A DNA stretch of 56,177 nt from an uncultured Lachnospiraceae bacterium (GCA_902766825.1 CACXFB010000112.1:1-56177), one strand, 5' to 3'; shown: positions 18,726 to 28,591, counted from the stretch's first letter. The notes: generated by a model not told the origin, from the sequence alone. A program made the numbers and translations.

Positions 18726-19499
18726 TTATTTTTTTAACTTTTCTATCTCGTCAAAAACCACATCATTAACTACTTTTATGTACGTTCCCTTCATACCTGA
18801 AGATCTTGACTCAATAACACCCGCACTTTCAAATTTTCTAAGAGCATTAACAATAACCGATCTGGTAATTCCCACTCTGTCTGCAATCTTACTTGCGACA
18901 AGAATTCCTTCATTACCGTTAAGTTCATCAAAAATATGAGTAATGGCTTCCATCTCCGAGAAGGACAAGGTATTAATTGCTGACTTGACAATCTGAATCT
19001 TTCTGTTCTCTTCAGCACTTTCTTCATTAACCGATCTCATCATCTCAAGTCCAACCACTGTTGTTCCGTATTCGCTGAGAATAATATCATCAATCTCATA
19101 CTCAGATCCACATTTATAGATAAACAGCGTTCCCAATCTTTCACCCGCAATATCTATAGGAATTACAATGGCCTTGTACATCTCTGCACCTTCCATCTCA
19201 AATCCAAGTGTTGAAAGGTTGACATTTTCCTTTGTTGAAAGTATATTAAGCATTCTTTCATTAAGCATGTCATCAATAAAACCACCAACATTATTAACAA
19301 CAAGATCATTAATCTGGGGAATGTCCTCTCTGTTTCTAATTCCAAGCACTTTTCCCTTGCGACTGATAACCATTATGTCCGATCCAAGTATATCACTAAG
19401 CACATCGCAAATATCATTAAAAACGACCTTGTGTGAATTGTTATTATGCAACAATTTATTGATTTTACGAGTCTTATCCAAAAGTTGAATGCTACTCAT
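18726..19499 (-). CDS. codY: GTP/branched-chain amino acid-sensing repressor CodY
   Basis: This protein of about 257 residues starts MSSIQLLDKTRKINKLL. It has an N-terminal GAF domain that would bind isoleucine/valine and a C-terminal winged helix. The helix-turn-helix is ASKIADRVGITRSVIVNALR, followed by KFESAGVIESRSSGMKGTYIKV. CodY represses nutrient-limitation genes and, in B. subtilis, motility. The ATG is six bases after GGAGG; the upstream start overlaps that site. It lies between topA and flgB, a linkage shared with Bacillus, has its own promoter and ends in a terminator. Confidence 0.95.
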   Translation of the reverse strand: MSSIQLLDKTRKINKLLHNNNSHKVVFNDICDVLSDILGSDIMVISRKGKVLGIRNREDIPQINDLVVNNVGGFIDDMLNERMLNILSTKENVNLSTLGFEMEGAEMYKAIVIPIDIAGERLGTLFIYKCGSEYEIDDIILSEYGTTVVGLEMMRSVNEESAEENRKIQIVKSAINTLSFSEMEAITHIFDELNGNEGILVASKIADRVGITRSVIVNALRKFESAGVIESRSSGMKGTYIKVVNDVVFDEIEKLKK

Positions 19500-19556
19500 G
19501 CTACACCTCCGCAAAACATCTAAACTTATACATAAAAACGCTATAATCTACTAGTT

Positions 19557-19585
19557 ATTATAATACTTTTTTGGAGATTTAACAA
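19557..19585 (-). promoter_or_regulatory. Sigma-A-type promoter of codY
   Basis: TTGTTA and TATAAT on the minus strand are separated by 17 bases, about 57 bases before the codY ATG and after the topA stop. This would let codY be transcribed separately from topA. Confidence 0.6.
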
Positions 19586-19639
19586 TAAGTATTGTGGTTA
19601 TTTTTAATCATTTTTGCTTCAATTTTTTATTTTTTCTGT

Positions 19640-21727
19640 CTATTTTTTATTTTCTTCCTCTTTAGAAGGTTTATTCAGAGTATATCCGCAACTGTCATTA
19701 TTGCATACAAGTTTATTGCCACGCTCTACCATTATTGTATTACACTTAGGGCAAATCTGGTTCGAAGGTTTCTGCCATGTCATAAAATCACACTCAGGAT
19801 AGCCTTCACAGCCATAATATCTTCTTCCTTTTTTTGTCTTTCTTACAACTATATCCTTAGAACATATTGGACATTTTACGCCGATTTTTTCAAGGAAAGT
19901 CTTAGTATTACGACATTCAGGGAATCCCGGACACGCAAGGAATTTACCATGTGGTCCGTATTTTATAACCATGTTACGTCCACACTCTTCGCAAATAACA
20001 TCCGATACCTCATCTGCAATCTGTATCTTCTCAAGGTTCTTTTCCGCATGCTTAAGAGCCTCTTCAAAATCCGGATAAAAGTTGCTTACTACAGTCTTCC
20101 AGTTAATATCACCGCTTTCAACCCCATCAAGCAAAAGCTCAAGATTAGCTGTAAAATTAACATCAACAATAGTCGCAAACGCTTCCATCATAATTCTGTT
20201 AACACTTTCACCAAGTTCTGTTACATATATATTCTTGTTTTCTTTTATAACATATCTTCTTGCAAGAATTGTAGTAATTGTCGGTGCATAAGTACTTGGA
20301 CGTCCGATACCGAGCTCTTCAAGTGTCTTTACCAAAGATGCCTCTGTAAAATGGGCAGGCGGCTGTGTAAAATGCTGCTTCTCATCAAGGCTTGCAAGTT
20401 CAACTTTCGAATTATTATCAATGTTGGCGGAAATAGTATTCTCCTCTTTTGTATCATCCTTCATAGAATATACTGACATAAATCCGTCAAACTTTATCTT
20501 TGAACCTGATGCGGTAAATACATACTCTCCACCCTTTATCTTAATTGATGTAGTCTCATAAATTGCTGCTTTCATACGACTGGCAACAAATCTCTTCCAG
20601 ATAAGCTGGTAAAGTCTGAACTGATCTCTTGATAATGACTCTTTAACAACAACCGGCGAAAGATCCATATATGTCGGTCTTATGGCTTCATGAGCATCCT
20701 GTATCTTCTTACCTGAAAGCTTATTAATATCCTCTGTTGTAACAAAGTCTTCACCGAATTCTTTAGCAATGTATTCTTTAACATTAGCATCAGCTTCCTC
20801 TGATACTCTTGTAGAATCCGTTCTAAGATACGAAATAAGACCTACTGTTCCGTGTCCTTTAACATCTATTCCTTCGTACAACTGCTGAGCTATACGCATA
20901 GTCTTCTGAGTTGAAAAATTAAGATTTTTGGCAGCTTCCTGCTGAAGTGTAGATGTAGTAAAAGGAAGCGGAGCCTTCTTGGTTCTCTCTCCTTTTTTAA
21001 CCTCACTGATACTATATGAAGCATCAGAAAGCTCTGCGAGAATCTTATCAATCTCTTCTTTAGAGTTGATATCGAGCTTTTCTTTACCTTTTCCGTAAAA
21101 TTTTGCAGTAATATGCTTACGGTTTCCTTCTATATTAAATGATGCATCAAGACTCCAATATTCCTTTGGAATAAATGCATTAATCTCGTCTTCCCTGTCA
21201 CAAATAATTCTTAAAGCAACAGACTGCACACGTCCGGCACTGAGTCCTCTTTTAATCTTCTCCCACAGAAGCGGGCTGATCTGATAACCCACAAGTCTGT
21301 CAAGAGCTCTTCTTGCCTGCTGTGCGTCAACAAGATCCATATCTATCTTTCTTGCCTGTTTTATTGACGCCTTAATAGCGCTTTTGGTAATCTCATTAAA
21401 TGTTATTCTTCTTGTATTCTTTTCATCAAGCTTAAGAGCATGACATAAATGCCATGATATAGCTTCACCTTCACGGTCCGGGTCAGTTGCAAGGTATACA
21501 GTTCCAGCCTTTTTAGCTTCTTTTCTAAGTGAAGCCAGAAGATCACCCTTTCCTCTTATAGTTATATACTTCGGTTCAAAACCGTTATCTATATCAATAC
21601 CCAACTGACTTTTAGGAAGGTCCCTGACATGTCCGTTAGATGCAATTACTTCATAATTCTTTCCAAGAAATTTCTGAATAGTCTTAGCCTTTGCCGGCGA
21701 CTCCACAATTACGAGATTCTTTGCCAT
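19640..21727 (-). CDS. topA: DNA topoisomerase I
   Basis: This 695-residue type IA topoisomerase relaxes negatively supercoiled DNA. The N-terminal Toprim domain (VIVESPAKAKTIQKFLG; DPDREGEAISWHL) precedes the catalytic tyrosine region GLISYLRTDSTRVS near residue 300. Three C-terminal four-cysteine zinc fingers follow (CEECGRN...CPGFPEC, CPICSKD...CEGYPEC, CPKC...CNNDSC). GGG lies upstream of the ATG. It follows dprA by 16 bases, the conserved Firmicute dprA-topA pair. Confidence 0.97.
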   Translation of the reverse strand: MAKNLVIVESPAKAKTIQKFLGKNYEVIASNGHVRDLPKSQLGIDIDNGFEPKYITIRGKGDLLASLRKEAKKAGTVYLATDPDREGEAISWHLCHALKLDEKNTRRITFNEITKSAIKASIKQARKIDMDLVDAQQARRALDRLVGYQISPLLWEKIKRGLSAGRVQSVALRIICDREDEINAFIPKEYWSLDASFNIEGNRKHITAKFYGKGKEKLDINSKEEIDKILAELSDASYSISEVKKGERTKKAPLPFTTSTLQQEAAKNLNFSTQKTMRIAQQLYEGIDVKGHGTVGLISYLRTDSTRVSEEADANVKEYIAKEFGEDFVTTEDINKLSGKKIQDAHEAIRPTYMDLSPVVVKESLSRDQFRLYQLIWKRFVASRMKAAIYETTSIKIKGGEYVFTASGSKIKFDGFMSVYSMKDDTKEENTISANIDNNSKVELASLDEKQHFTQPPAHFTEASLVKTLEELGIGRPSTYAPTITTILARRYVIKENKNIYVTELGESVNRIMMEAFATIVDVNFTANLELLLDGVESGDINWKTVVSNFYPDFEEALKHAEKNLEKIQIADEVSDVICEECGRNMVIKYGPHGKFLACPGFPECRNTKTFLEKIGVKCPICSKDIVVRKTKKGRRYYGCEGYPECDFMTWQKPSNQICPKCNTIMVERGNKLVCNNDSCGYTLNKPSKEEENKK

Positions 21728-21743
21728 TACAATATCTACCCTT

Positions 21744-22877
21744 TCAAATCATATTCGTCAAACTTATAGAATAATAATTCACTGCCGTGGACTGCGCATA
21801 ACCCTTAAGCTGCAGTTTTAACAAGGCAGTCATGACATCCTGAAGTTTAAGTCCGGTGTCTTTTCTTATCTCTTCTATATGTCTTGATTCCAAACGTAGA
21901 CTAGCATACACTATTTTTTCTGTCGTTTCAAGGGAATTTTCAATTATCTTTTTTGCATTATTGTCTTTGAATTTTGTAAAGCAATTATCACTATCCATAT
22001 TATATTGCTCAAAATCCTCAAGAATATCTTTAGTGCAGGTAACGCATTTTGCCCCTTCTTTTATAAGATTTAAGCATCCTTCACTCAGTTCATCCGTCAC
22101 TCTCCCCGGTATCACATAAACATTTTTTCCCTGCTCAAGAGCATGGGCTACCGTAATTAGAGAACCGCTCTTTTTTCTTGCCTGCACAACAAGTATTCCA
22201 TCCGATAAACCGCTTATTATACGGTTTCTTTCCGGGAAATGATGTTTCATGGCCTTACTTGATGGCGGATATTCTGAAATGATTCCTCCGCACTTTGTAA
22301 TAGCCATGTAAGTATCAATATTAGACGGCGGATAACATATATCAACCCCGCATCCAAGCACGGCATAAGTATCTCCCCCTGCCAATGCCCCATCATGGGC
22401 ACTTTTATCTATTCCCATTGCTAGTCCGCTTATAATCTGCACACCTTCTGACGCCAGACTTTTTGAGACAAGATATGCAATCTTCATTCCATACTCATCA
22501 CATTGGCGTGAACCGATAACACAAAGTGCGGGTCTCTTTTTATCAGGAAGCTTCCCTTTATAATATAAAACATACGGAACAGGGACAGCATTTTTTAATT
22601 GATGTGGATAATCGTCATCATCCACACATACCATCTTTATACCAAGCCTTTGACACTTTTCGCAAAGAGCTTCATAATTTGCATCAATAAACCTCAAAGA
22701 ATCAACAAAATATCTTTTTACGCTGTCTTTAACACCCAGACCATTCAAAATCCTATCCGGATTTCTTAGGGCTTCCTGGTATACATTAGACGGCGTTACA
22801 TAATAATCTAATAACAGTTTTGTCTTTTGTCTGCCAATTCCCTCAATACCTGTAATCCAATACCAGAATTTATCCAT
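21744..22877 (-). CDS. dprA: DNA processing protein DprA
   Basis: This protein of about 377 residues has an N-terminal helix-hairpin region (WYWITGIEGIGRQKTKLLLD). The Rossmann-like DprA core follows (VIGSRQCDEYGMKIAYLVSK, ISGLAMGIDKSAHDGAL, PERNRIISGLSDGILVVQA), then a C-terminal winged helix. It loads RecA on incoming single-stranded DNA in competent cells. The ATG follows GGGGGAA by eight bases and overlaps the stop of the ComM-like gene by eight bases (ATGGATAA), which argues for coupling. The longer upstream start lies inside the preceding gene. Confidence 0.93.
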   Translation of the reverse strand: MDKFWYWITGIEGIGRQKTKLLLDYYVTPSNVYQEALRNPDRILNGLGVKDSVKRYFVDSLRFIDANYEALCEKCQRLGIKMVCVDDDDYPHQLKNAVPVPYVLYYKGKLPDKKRPALCVIGSRQCDEYGMKIAYLVSKSLASEGVQIISGLAMGIDKSAHDGALAGGDTYAVLGCGVDICYPPSNIDTYMAITKCGGIISEYPPSSKAMKHHFPERNRIISGLSDGILVVQARKKSGSLITVAHALEQGKNVYVIPGRVTDELSEGCLNLIKEGAKCVTCTKDILEDFEQYNMDSDNCFTKFKDNNAKKIIENSLETTEKIVYASLRLESRHIEEIRKDTGLKLQDVMTALLKLQLKGYAQSTAVNYYSISLTNMI

Positions 22878-24417
22878 ACTGCATATTCCCCCAATACTTA
22901 TTATCCGCACCTCTGTAACATATCGCCTCGCCTATATGCTGCTGTCCAATAATTTTCTTGCCGTCAAGGTCTGCTATTGTACGTGCCACCTTAAGTATTC
23001 TGTGATAACTTCTGGCTGTGAGCTTATATTTTTCATATGCTGTGTTTATAAGGTCTTTTGCTTCATTTTCCATCGCACAATAAAGAGCAATATCATTCTC
23101 ATTCATATCATTATTATATAATATATCTTTTTTTGAAAATCGCTCCTTTTGCACAGCCCTTGCACGCTCAATTCTTTGCTTGATATCTGCCGAGGTTTCA
23201 GAAGATTTCTTAGCACTTATATGTTCATAATCCATTGCCATGGCTTCAACGCAGATGTCTATCCTGTCAAGCAACGGCCTGCTTATCCGTCCTAAATATT
23301 TATTAATCTGACCTGTTGTGCACCTGCATCTTAACCTGTCCGGGTAATATCCGCATTTGCATGGATTCATTGCACATACCAGCATAAAATCCGCATCGAA
23401 CCTGTAACTTTTATTAAGTCGAGCAATGTTAATATAACCATCTTCCAACGGTTGGCGCAAAATCTCTATCGTGTCCTTATTAAACTCTGCAAGCTCATCT
23501 AAGAAAAGTACTCCTTTTGATGCCAGACTTATCTCGCCCGGTGACGGATACACTCCTCCGCCTGTAAGCGCAGTCGTGGTTATCGTATGATGCGGTGCAC
23601 GAAATGGTCTTGCGACTTTCATCTGCTCATTTTCATCAAGTTTACCGGCCACACTGTAAATTCTGGTAAGCCTCATACTCTCATCAAAGGACAAAGACGG
23701 CATAATCCCCGGTATCCTCTTTGCTATCATGGTCTTTCCGGTTCCGGGCGGACCGATTATTAGGATGTTATGCATTCCGGCAACAGCTACCTCTACAGCT
23801 CTTTTTACATTATCCTGACCGTATACATCGCAAAAATCCTCCCTGTGCCCTGCTATCCTTTCATTAAAATATTCTTCAACATCAACGTAACACGCTTCTT
23901 TTGCCAGCCTGCCATTAAAAAAATCAATAACATCGGTAAGTCGTTCAAATCCAAAGACGTCGATTCCCTGTACAAAGGCTGCTTCAATCTCATTTGCCTT
24001 AGGAACTATCGCCCTCTTAAATCCCTGTTTTGCTGCTTCATATACAACAGGAAGCACACCGTTAATTCCTTTGACCGAACCATTAAGTCCAAGTTCTCCT
24101 ATAACTATCGTGTTCTCATTCCATCCTGGCATCATAATTCCAAGTGATGACAGGATAGCAAGCGCAATCGGCAAATCAAATCCGGAACCGCTCTTTCTTA
24201 CATCAGCCGGGGCAAGATTAATTGTTATCCGCTTTGGCGGTATCATAATTCCCGAATTCTTAATAGCTATCTTAACACGTTCCTTAGCCTCCCTGACCTC
24301 TGACGCTAACAGTCCCACCATATCAAACATCGGAAGTCCGTCAGACACATCTGCTTCAACCCCTATCAGTACTCCGTCAATGCCGTCTGTTGTTCCGCAA
24401 TCCACCCTGCAATACAT
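22870..24417 (-). CDS. comM: YifB/ComM-type AAA+ ATPase (magnesium chelatase-like)
   Basis: This 515-residue protein has an N-terminal Lon-protease-like fold (LAPADVRKSGSGFDLPIALAIL). The AAA+ module has Walker A GPPGTGKTMIAKR near residue 220 and Walker B ASKGVLFLDELAEF, and a C-terminal helical domain ends RSYHRILKVARTIADL. In naturally competent bacteria ComM is a branch-migration helicase for integrating foreign DNA. The pairing with dprA fits. The older magnesium-chelatase name is historical. It heads the comM-dprA-topA run. Confidence 0.9.
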   Translation of the reverse strand: MYCRVDCGTTDGIDGVLIGVEADVSDGLPMFDMVGLLASEVREAKERVKIAIKNSGIMIPPKRITINLAPADVRKSGSGFDLPIALAILSSLGIMMPGWNENTIVIGELGLNGSVKGINGVLPVVYEAAKQGFKRAIVPKANEIEAAFVQGIDVFGFERLTDVIDFFNGRLAKEACYVDVEEYFNERIAGHREDFCDVYGQDNVKRAVEVAVAGMHNILIIGPPGTGKTMIAKRIPGIMPSLSFDESMRLTRIYSVAGKLDENEQMKVARPFRAPHHTITTTALTGGGVYPSPGEISLASKGVLFLDELAEFNKDTIEILRQPLEDGYINIARLNKSYRFDADFMLVCAMNPCKCGYYPDRLRCRCTTGQINKYLGRISRPLLDRIDICVEAMAMDYEHISAKKSSETSADIKQRIERARAVQKERFSKKDILYNNDMNENDIALYCAMENEAKDLINTAYEKYKLTARSYHRILKVARTIADLDGKKIIGQQHIGEAICYRGADNKYWGNMQYG

Positions 24418-24493
24418 TAACTACCTCCTTATAATCATTATTAGTTTTTATGTGATATTATTTATAACACATAAAAAAGCATTTGTAAATACA

Positions 24494-24525
24494 AAAAAGC
24501 ACATATAATAAAATATGTGCTTTTT
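24494..24525 (-). terminator. Intrinsic terminator after nrdR
   Basis: The arms AAAAAGCACATAT and ATATGTGCTTTTT are perfectly complementary around a six-base loop and end in a U-run on both strands. It starts about 20 bases after the nrdR stop and isolates nrdR from the comM run. Confidence 0.85.
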
Positions 24526-24543
24526 GTTGTAATGTAGATGTAT

Positions 24544-24999
24544 TTAATTATTATCCAAAATCTTTTTTATCTCATCCATAAATGTATTAACATCCTTAAA
24601 CTCTCTGTATACGGATGCAAATCTTACATATGCAACAGGATCAAGCTCTTTTAACTTGTCCATAATGATCTCACCTATCAGGCTGCTTTGAATCTCTTTT
24701 TCCTCTTTGGCAAAAATGATTGTCTCAACCTCATCCACGAGCTTTGTGATGGCATCAACAGATACTTGTCTTTTGTTACATGACTGAAATACACCTTTTT
24801 CAATCTTTGACCTGTCGTACTGTTCCCTTGTCATATCCTTTTTAACAATTACAAGTGGAATGGATTCAACTTTTTCATAAGTTGTGAATCGCTTCATACA
24901 CACATCACACTGTCTTCTTCTTCTGATTGAATTACCGTCATCTGCCGGTCTTGAATCAATTACCCTCGTGTTTTCCTCGCCACAATATGGACACTTCAT
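24544..24999 (-). CDS. nrdR: Ribonucleotide reductase repressor NrdR
   Basis: This 151-residue protein starts with a zinc ribbon (CPYCGEENTRVIDSRPADDG, then RRRRQCDVCMKRFTTYE). An ATP-cone domain carries VKKDMTREQYDRSKIEKGVF. NrdR senses ATP/dATP and represses ribonucleotide reductase genes at NrdR boxes. All four zinc cysteines and the RRRR stretch are present. It is monocistronic-looking, with a strong terminator. No NrdR box or nrd gene is seen nearby. Confidence 0.97.
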   Translation of the reverse strand: MKCPYCGEENTRVIDSRPADDGNSIRRRRQCDVCMKRFTTYEKVESIPLVIVKKDMTREQYDRSKIEKGVFQSCNKRQVSVDAITKLVDEVETIIFAKEEKEIQSSLIGEIIMDKLKELDPVAYVRFASVYREFKDVNTFMDEIKKILDNN

Positions 25000-25080
25000 A
25001 TGGTTCCTCTTTTCTGTATCTTTTAAAACGTTATTATAACAAGTTGATTTTATTTCAACGAAACAAAAAAATCAACCTAT

Positions 25081-25344
25081 TTATGTACATTTCCTAATAC
25101 ATTTATCCAAATCCACACTTACAAGTATTACATCTGCACCTACCTGTACTATACACGAAAAAGGAATGACATATTCATTGTCTCTTCCGAGTATTCCGCA
25201 TATTTTGCACGGACCGGGAATAATAATCGCCGTGATACAGCCTGACTTCATATCAAACTCCAGATCGCATACATTACCGATAATCTGACAATCCTTACAG
25301 TTGATGACTTCTTTTTGCCTTAAATCAAATATTCTCAAAATCAT
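25081..25344 (-). CDS. YlmC/YmxH-family PRC-barrel protein
   Basis: This is an 87-residue small beta-rich protein beginning MILRIFDLRQKEVINCKDCQ, then GNVCDLEFDMKSGCITAIIIPGP, the YlmC/YmxH pattern. The family is often annotated as sporulation-related in Clostridia, but it also occurs in non-sporulating Lachnospiraceae and its role is unknown. It has several cysteines (CKDC, CKICG) that could bind metal. It lies alone between nrdR and the sugar transferase gene. Confidence 0.8.
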   Translation of the reverse strand: MILRIFDLRQKEVINCKDCQIIGNVCDLEFDMKSGCITAIIIPGPCKICGILGRDNEYVIPFSCIVQVGADVILVSVDLDKCIRKCT

Positions 25345-25413
25345 TCCCCTAAACTATAACGTGTTACTGTTGACAACATTTTGGCATAAATCAGAAACTC
25401 CTATATAGAAAAT

Positions 25414-25442
25414 ATGAGGCATACCTTAACGATATGCCTCAT
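25414..25442 (-). terminator. Intrinsic terminator after the sugar transferase gene
   Basis: The arms ATGAGGCATA and TATGCCTCAT flank a nine-base loop, with ATTTTCTA on the minus-strand 3' side. It lies directly after the stop at 25446. Confidence 0.75.
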
Positions 25443-25445
25443 TTT

Positions 25446-26816
25446 TTAATTGCTATTATTATCTTCTTCCTCGTTATTGCCCCTACTGTCGGTAACTCCC
25501 TGAGAACTGTCTTTCTGGAACATTGTCTTTATCGTCATCATGATAAGTCTGATATCAAGGAACAATGAATAATTCTCGATATACATCATATCCATCTTAA
25601 GCTTGTCATAAGCTGTTGTATCATACTTACCGACAACCTGTGCGTATCCGGTAAGACCCGCTTTAACTTTGAGTCTGTAGCGAAACTCCGGCATGTTAAC
25701 CGCATATTTTTCACCAATCTCAGGACGCTCAGGTCTTGGACCTACAATAGACATGTCACCAAGAAGAATATTGAAAAGTTGTGGAAATTCATCAATTCTG
25801 TATCTTCTGATTACTCTTCCGACCGGTGTTATTCTGTCATCATGACGGCTTGCAAGAACTGCACCGCTTTTTTTCTCGGCATCCACAATCATGCTTCGGA
25901 ATTTGTAAATCTCAAATACTCTTCCACCTATTGTGGAACGTGTCTGTTTATATAACACAGGTCCTCTGTCGTAAAGCTTTATACATATTGCCGTTATCAG
26001 CATAACTGGTGACAATACTATAATTCCAATAGAAGAAAGGAATATATCTCCTAATCTCTTAACAAACATCTGCTCAACATTAAGTCCCCTGTTGCGGCTA
26101 AGTAATAGCGGTGTATCAAACAGATTAATGTCATCCGCACCTCTGATAATGATATCAGAAATCTTAGGTGTAAGATAAACTCTGATCGATCTGTCAAAAC
26201 AGAACTTAAGAAGTTTATTTCTAAGCTCAGACTTAATGTCACATAAGATTACAGCTTCATACTTGCTGATCTTATCACATATCACTTCAAGCTCTTCTTT
26301 AGCTGATACCGACGCACACACTTTATACTTTTCTTTTCTCATGCTCATCTTGGCGATGAGTGAATCCGCAAGTGAACTTCCATATACAATTATCATTCTT
26401 CTTGGCGGATACAGTGCATAATAAATATTACTTACAAGCACAGAATACACACACAGTATAACTATCTGCGTTGCTGTCATCATAAGGACTGTTCCCGCAT
26501 TTGTAAACTCCCTTGCAAACAATGCTATCTGCATGTACATAATCACATTTGAAATAACAAGTGCCAGTGCCTGGGAATATATAATATTCGTAGTGGTTAA
26601 AAAGCCGTACTTAAAACCTCCATACAGTCTGAAAAAAAAGTAAATGAATATGGCATAAATAAGAATAACCAGCCAGTTACCTTTTCTGTAAAAAGGATTA
26701 AGAATATTTTCACTATAAGATGTATACCAGAAATAAGCGAAAATGAATACAGATATCATCGCCGCTATAAGACCGGCAAAATACATTACCAGTCTTCTCT
26801 TTTGATTCTTTTTCAT
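25446..26816 (-). CDS. Polyprenyl glycosylphosphotransferase (exopolysaccharide initiation)
   Basis: This 456-residue membrane protein has about four N-terminal membrane helices, a CoA-binding-like middle (PPRRMIIVYGSSLADSLI) and a further helix near 265-285. The C-terminal bacterial sugar transferase domain has YKFRSMIVDAEKKSG, RRYRIDEFPQLFNILLGDMS, IVGPRPERP and KAGLTGYAQV. It would transfer a sugar-1-phosphate to undecaprenyl phosphate to start an exopolysaccharide or glycan chain. No other glycan genes adjoin it. It is followed by a terminator and preceded by a HAD phosphatase gene. Confidence 0.9.
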   Translation of the reverse strand: MKKNQKRRLVMYFAGLIAAMISVFIFAYFWYTSYSENILNPFYRKGNWLVILIYAIFIYFFFRLYGGFKYGFLTTTNIIYSQALALVISNVIMYMQIALFAREFTNAGTVLMMTATQIVILCVYSVLVSNIYYALYPPRRMIIVYGSSLADSLIAKMSMRKEKYKVCASVSAKEELEVICDKISKYEAVILCDIKSELRNKLLKFCFDRSIRVYLTPKISDIIIRGADDINLFDTPLLLSRNRGLNVEQMFVKRLGDIFLSSIGIIVLSPVMLITAICIKLYDRGPVLYKQTRSTIGGRVFEIYKFRSMIVDAEKKSGAVLASRHDDRITPVGRVIRRYRIDEFPQLFNILLGDMSIVGPRPERPEIGEKYAVNMPEFRYRLKVKAGLTGYAQVVGKYDTTAYDKLKMDMMYIENYSLFLDIRLIMMTIKTMFQKDSSQGVTDSRGNNEEEDNNSN

Positions 26817-26838
26817 AGCAATACTCCGATAACTTCAG

Positions 26839-27459
26839 TTAAAATATTTCCTTTAGTTCGTTAAGGTTTTCAATGACATAATCACAATCACTCTCGTCAA
26901 CCTTGCCAAAACCATAGGATGCATATACGAACTGTGCACCTGCATCCTTGGCAGATTTCATATCCGTATATGTATCACCGACATAAGCGTACTTAGACAA
27001 ACCATTTCTGTGAGCAAGAAGAAGGATATTCTCATTCTTGTTAAGCCCTGTCGAACCGGCACATTCAAAGTCAGCAAAATATTTCTCAAGTCCATGTGCT
27101 TTAAAGAAACTCTGAATATATCCATCCTGGCAGTTACTAACTATAAACAACTCATACTTCTCGCTAAGATACTGTAATGTATCCTCAATCTCAGGATAAA
27201 GCTTACCTCCGTTAGCCGCAAGATATTCATGCTCTTCATTAAATATATCAAGTTTTACTGCTTCACGTTCAGCTTCATCAACTTTAGGAAGCAGCTTATC
27301 AATAATATCATCCATGAGCATACCCATGCAGGCTCTCATATCCTTACCTGTTATAACCCTGTTAATATTCTTCTCCTTAAGAACCACGTTCCAGGAGTGT
27401 GCCACCTCATCCGATGCATCCCAAAGGGTACCATCCATATCGAAAATTATCCCGTCCAT
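26839..27459 (-). CDS. HAD-family hydrolase (phosphoglycolate phosphatase-like)
   Basis: This is a 206-residue HAD phosphatase. The nucleophile motif is FDMDGTLWD at residue 5 on. Motif II is FIVSNCQDG, the lysine is in GLNKNENILLLAHRNG, and motif IV is YVGDTYTDMKSAKDAG. The C1 cap is helical. The substrate is a small phosphorylated metabolite that cannot be named from sequence. The ATG directly follows an in-frame TAG, and the nearest AGGAG is about 15 bases away, a long spacing that suggests modest translation. The neighbours are envelope-related. Confidence 0.85.
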   Translation of the reverse strand: MDGIIFDMDGTLWDASDEVAHSWNVVLKEKNINRVITGKDMRACMGMLMDDIIDKLLPKVDEAEREAVKLDIFNEEHEYLAANGGKLYPEIEDTLQYLSEKYELFIVSNCQDGYIQSFFKAHGLEKYFADFECAGSTGLNKNENILLLAHRNGLSKYAYVGDTYTDMKSAKDAGAQFVYASYGFGKVDESDCDYVIENLNELKEIF

Positions 27460-27481
27460 CTAAGTAATTCTTTTCTCCTTT

Positions 27482-28591
27482 TTATCTCTTTTTTAACTTG
27501 TTACCTACAACGCCCAGTATAATAATAATCACTGCTGCCGCTATAAGCTCTACAGCCCACTTTGTAACAAAATAATATATTCTGTCGAAAAAATCAATAA
27601 CCTTGCTGCTTGAAGAGCCTGTGCCATCGTCGCTCTTTCTAAAAAATTCATGTGGTGTAACAGCATCATCTTCTTTAATCTCAGTTATATTGCCACCGTT
27701 ATTAAGTGTTGGATTATAATCCACCTGCGAAATTACATAGAGATTGTTAAAATCATCTCCGTTTTCAATTTCATCAGCCTGGTGCTCGCCTTCAAAAGAT
27801 CTGGCACCTTTAAGGAAATACATGTTCATGCTCTCTTCTGTTCCAACCTCTGAATAATTGCATGAGTCCCATGTATTGTCCATATAATACCACACATTAC
27901 CCAGTTTAACCAGATTCCATGCATGGTTTTCACCGTCCGATGAGCCTTTCGGTGTGTACTTACCTACGATATACCTGCATCTTACTCCTGCCTGTGTCAG
28001 CATTCTGTAAGTAAGAAGTGCATATCCCTGACACACTGTTGTCTTATTAAACAAACCGTCATAAGCCGAAAAATGTGTCTTTGAATCATCGTATCTTATG
28101 TTCTTAACAACATAATCATGCACAAACTTGATTTTCTTATAATCGGACATGTCGTCCACTTTATTAATCTTAAGTATCTCCTTAACCTTCGCATCTACAC
28201 GGTCTGTCTGTTCTCTGTCTTCAAGCCATGAAAATGTAAATGTTACTTTTGTCCCTGATATAACAGAGTGTTTGCTTACACACTCTATTTCATTAATATT
28301 ACCGCGAAGATAATCATAATCATCACAGGTATTCTTTGCATCAATCTGGGCGAGCACATAATATATATCTTCTATGCTCCAATCCATATCGCTGTTTTTG
28401 TAACTGACATCAAACTCTTCATCTCTTTGAGTCATGTGGTCATACACTGATTCAAAAAACTCAAGCTGAGCATCTGTATATGTCTTAGTACCGGCATCAG
28501 CATTAACCATATCTCCTTTGGCAAATACAGCAAGCAGTGTGATTCCGGCAACCATTACATGCCTTATAAACCTGATTCCATTATTTTTCAT
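27482..28591 (-). CDS. Membrane-anchored transglutaminase-like protein
   Basis: This is a 369-residue secreted protein with a signal peptide (HVMVAGITLLAVFAKG), a long extracellular domain and one C-terminal membrane helix (AVELIAAAVIIIILGVVG) ending KLKKR. The transglutaminase-like core has the cysteine in TTVCQGYALLTYRML, the histidine in NHAWNLVKL and the aspartate in MDNTWD. Such proteins are usually cysteine proteases or wall-associated enzymes; the substrate is unknown. It starts divergently from hisS. Confidence 0.82.
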   Translation of the reverse strand: MKNNGIRFIRHVMVAGITLLAVFAKGDMVNADAGTKTYTDAQLEFFESVYDHMTQRDEEFDVSYKNSDMDWSIEDIYYVLAQIDAKNTCDDYDYLRGNINEIECVSKHSVISGTKVTFTFSWLEDREQTDRVDAKVKEILKINKVDDMSDYKKIKFVHDYVVKNIRYDDSKTHFSAYDGLFNKTTVCQGYALLTYRMLTQAGVRCRYIVGKYTPKGSSDGENHAWNLVKLGNVWYYMDNTWDSCNYSEVGTEESMNMYFLKGARSFEGEHQADEIENGDDFNNLYVISQVDYNPTLNNGGNITEIKEDDAVTPHEFFRKSDDGTGSSSSKVIDFFDRIYYFVTKWAVELIAAAVIIIILGVVGNKLKKR

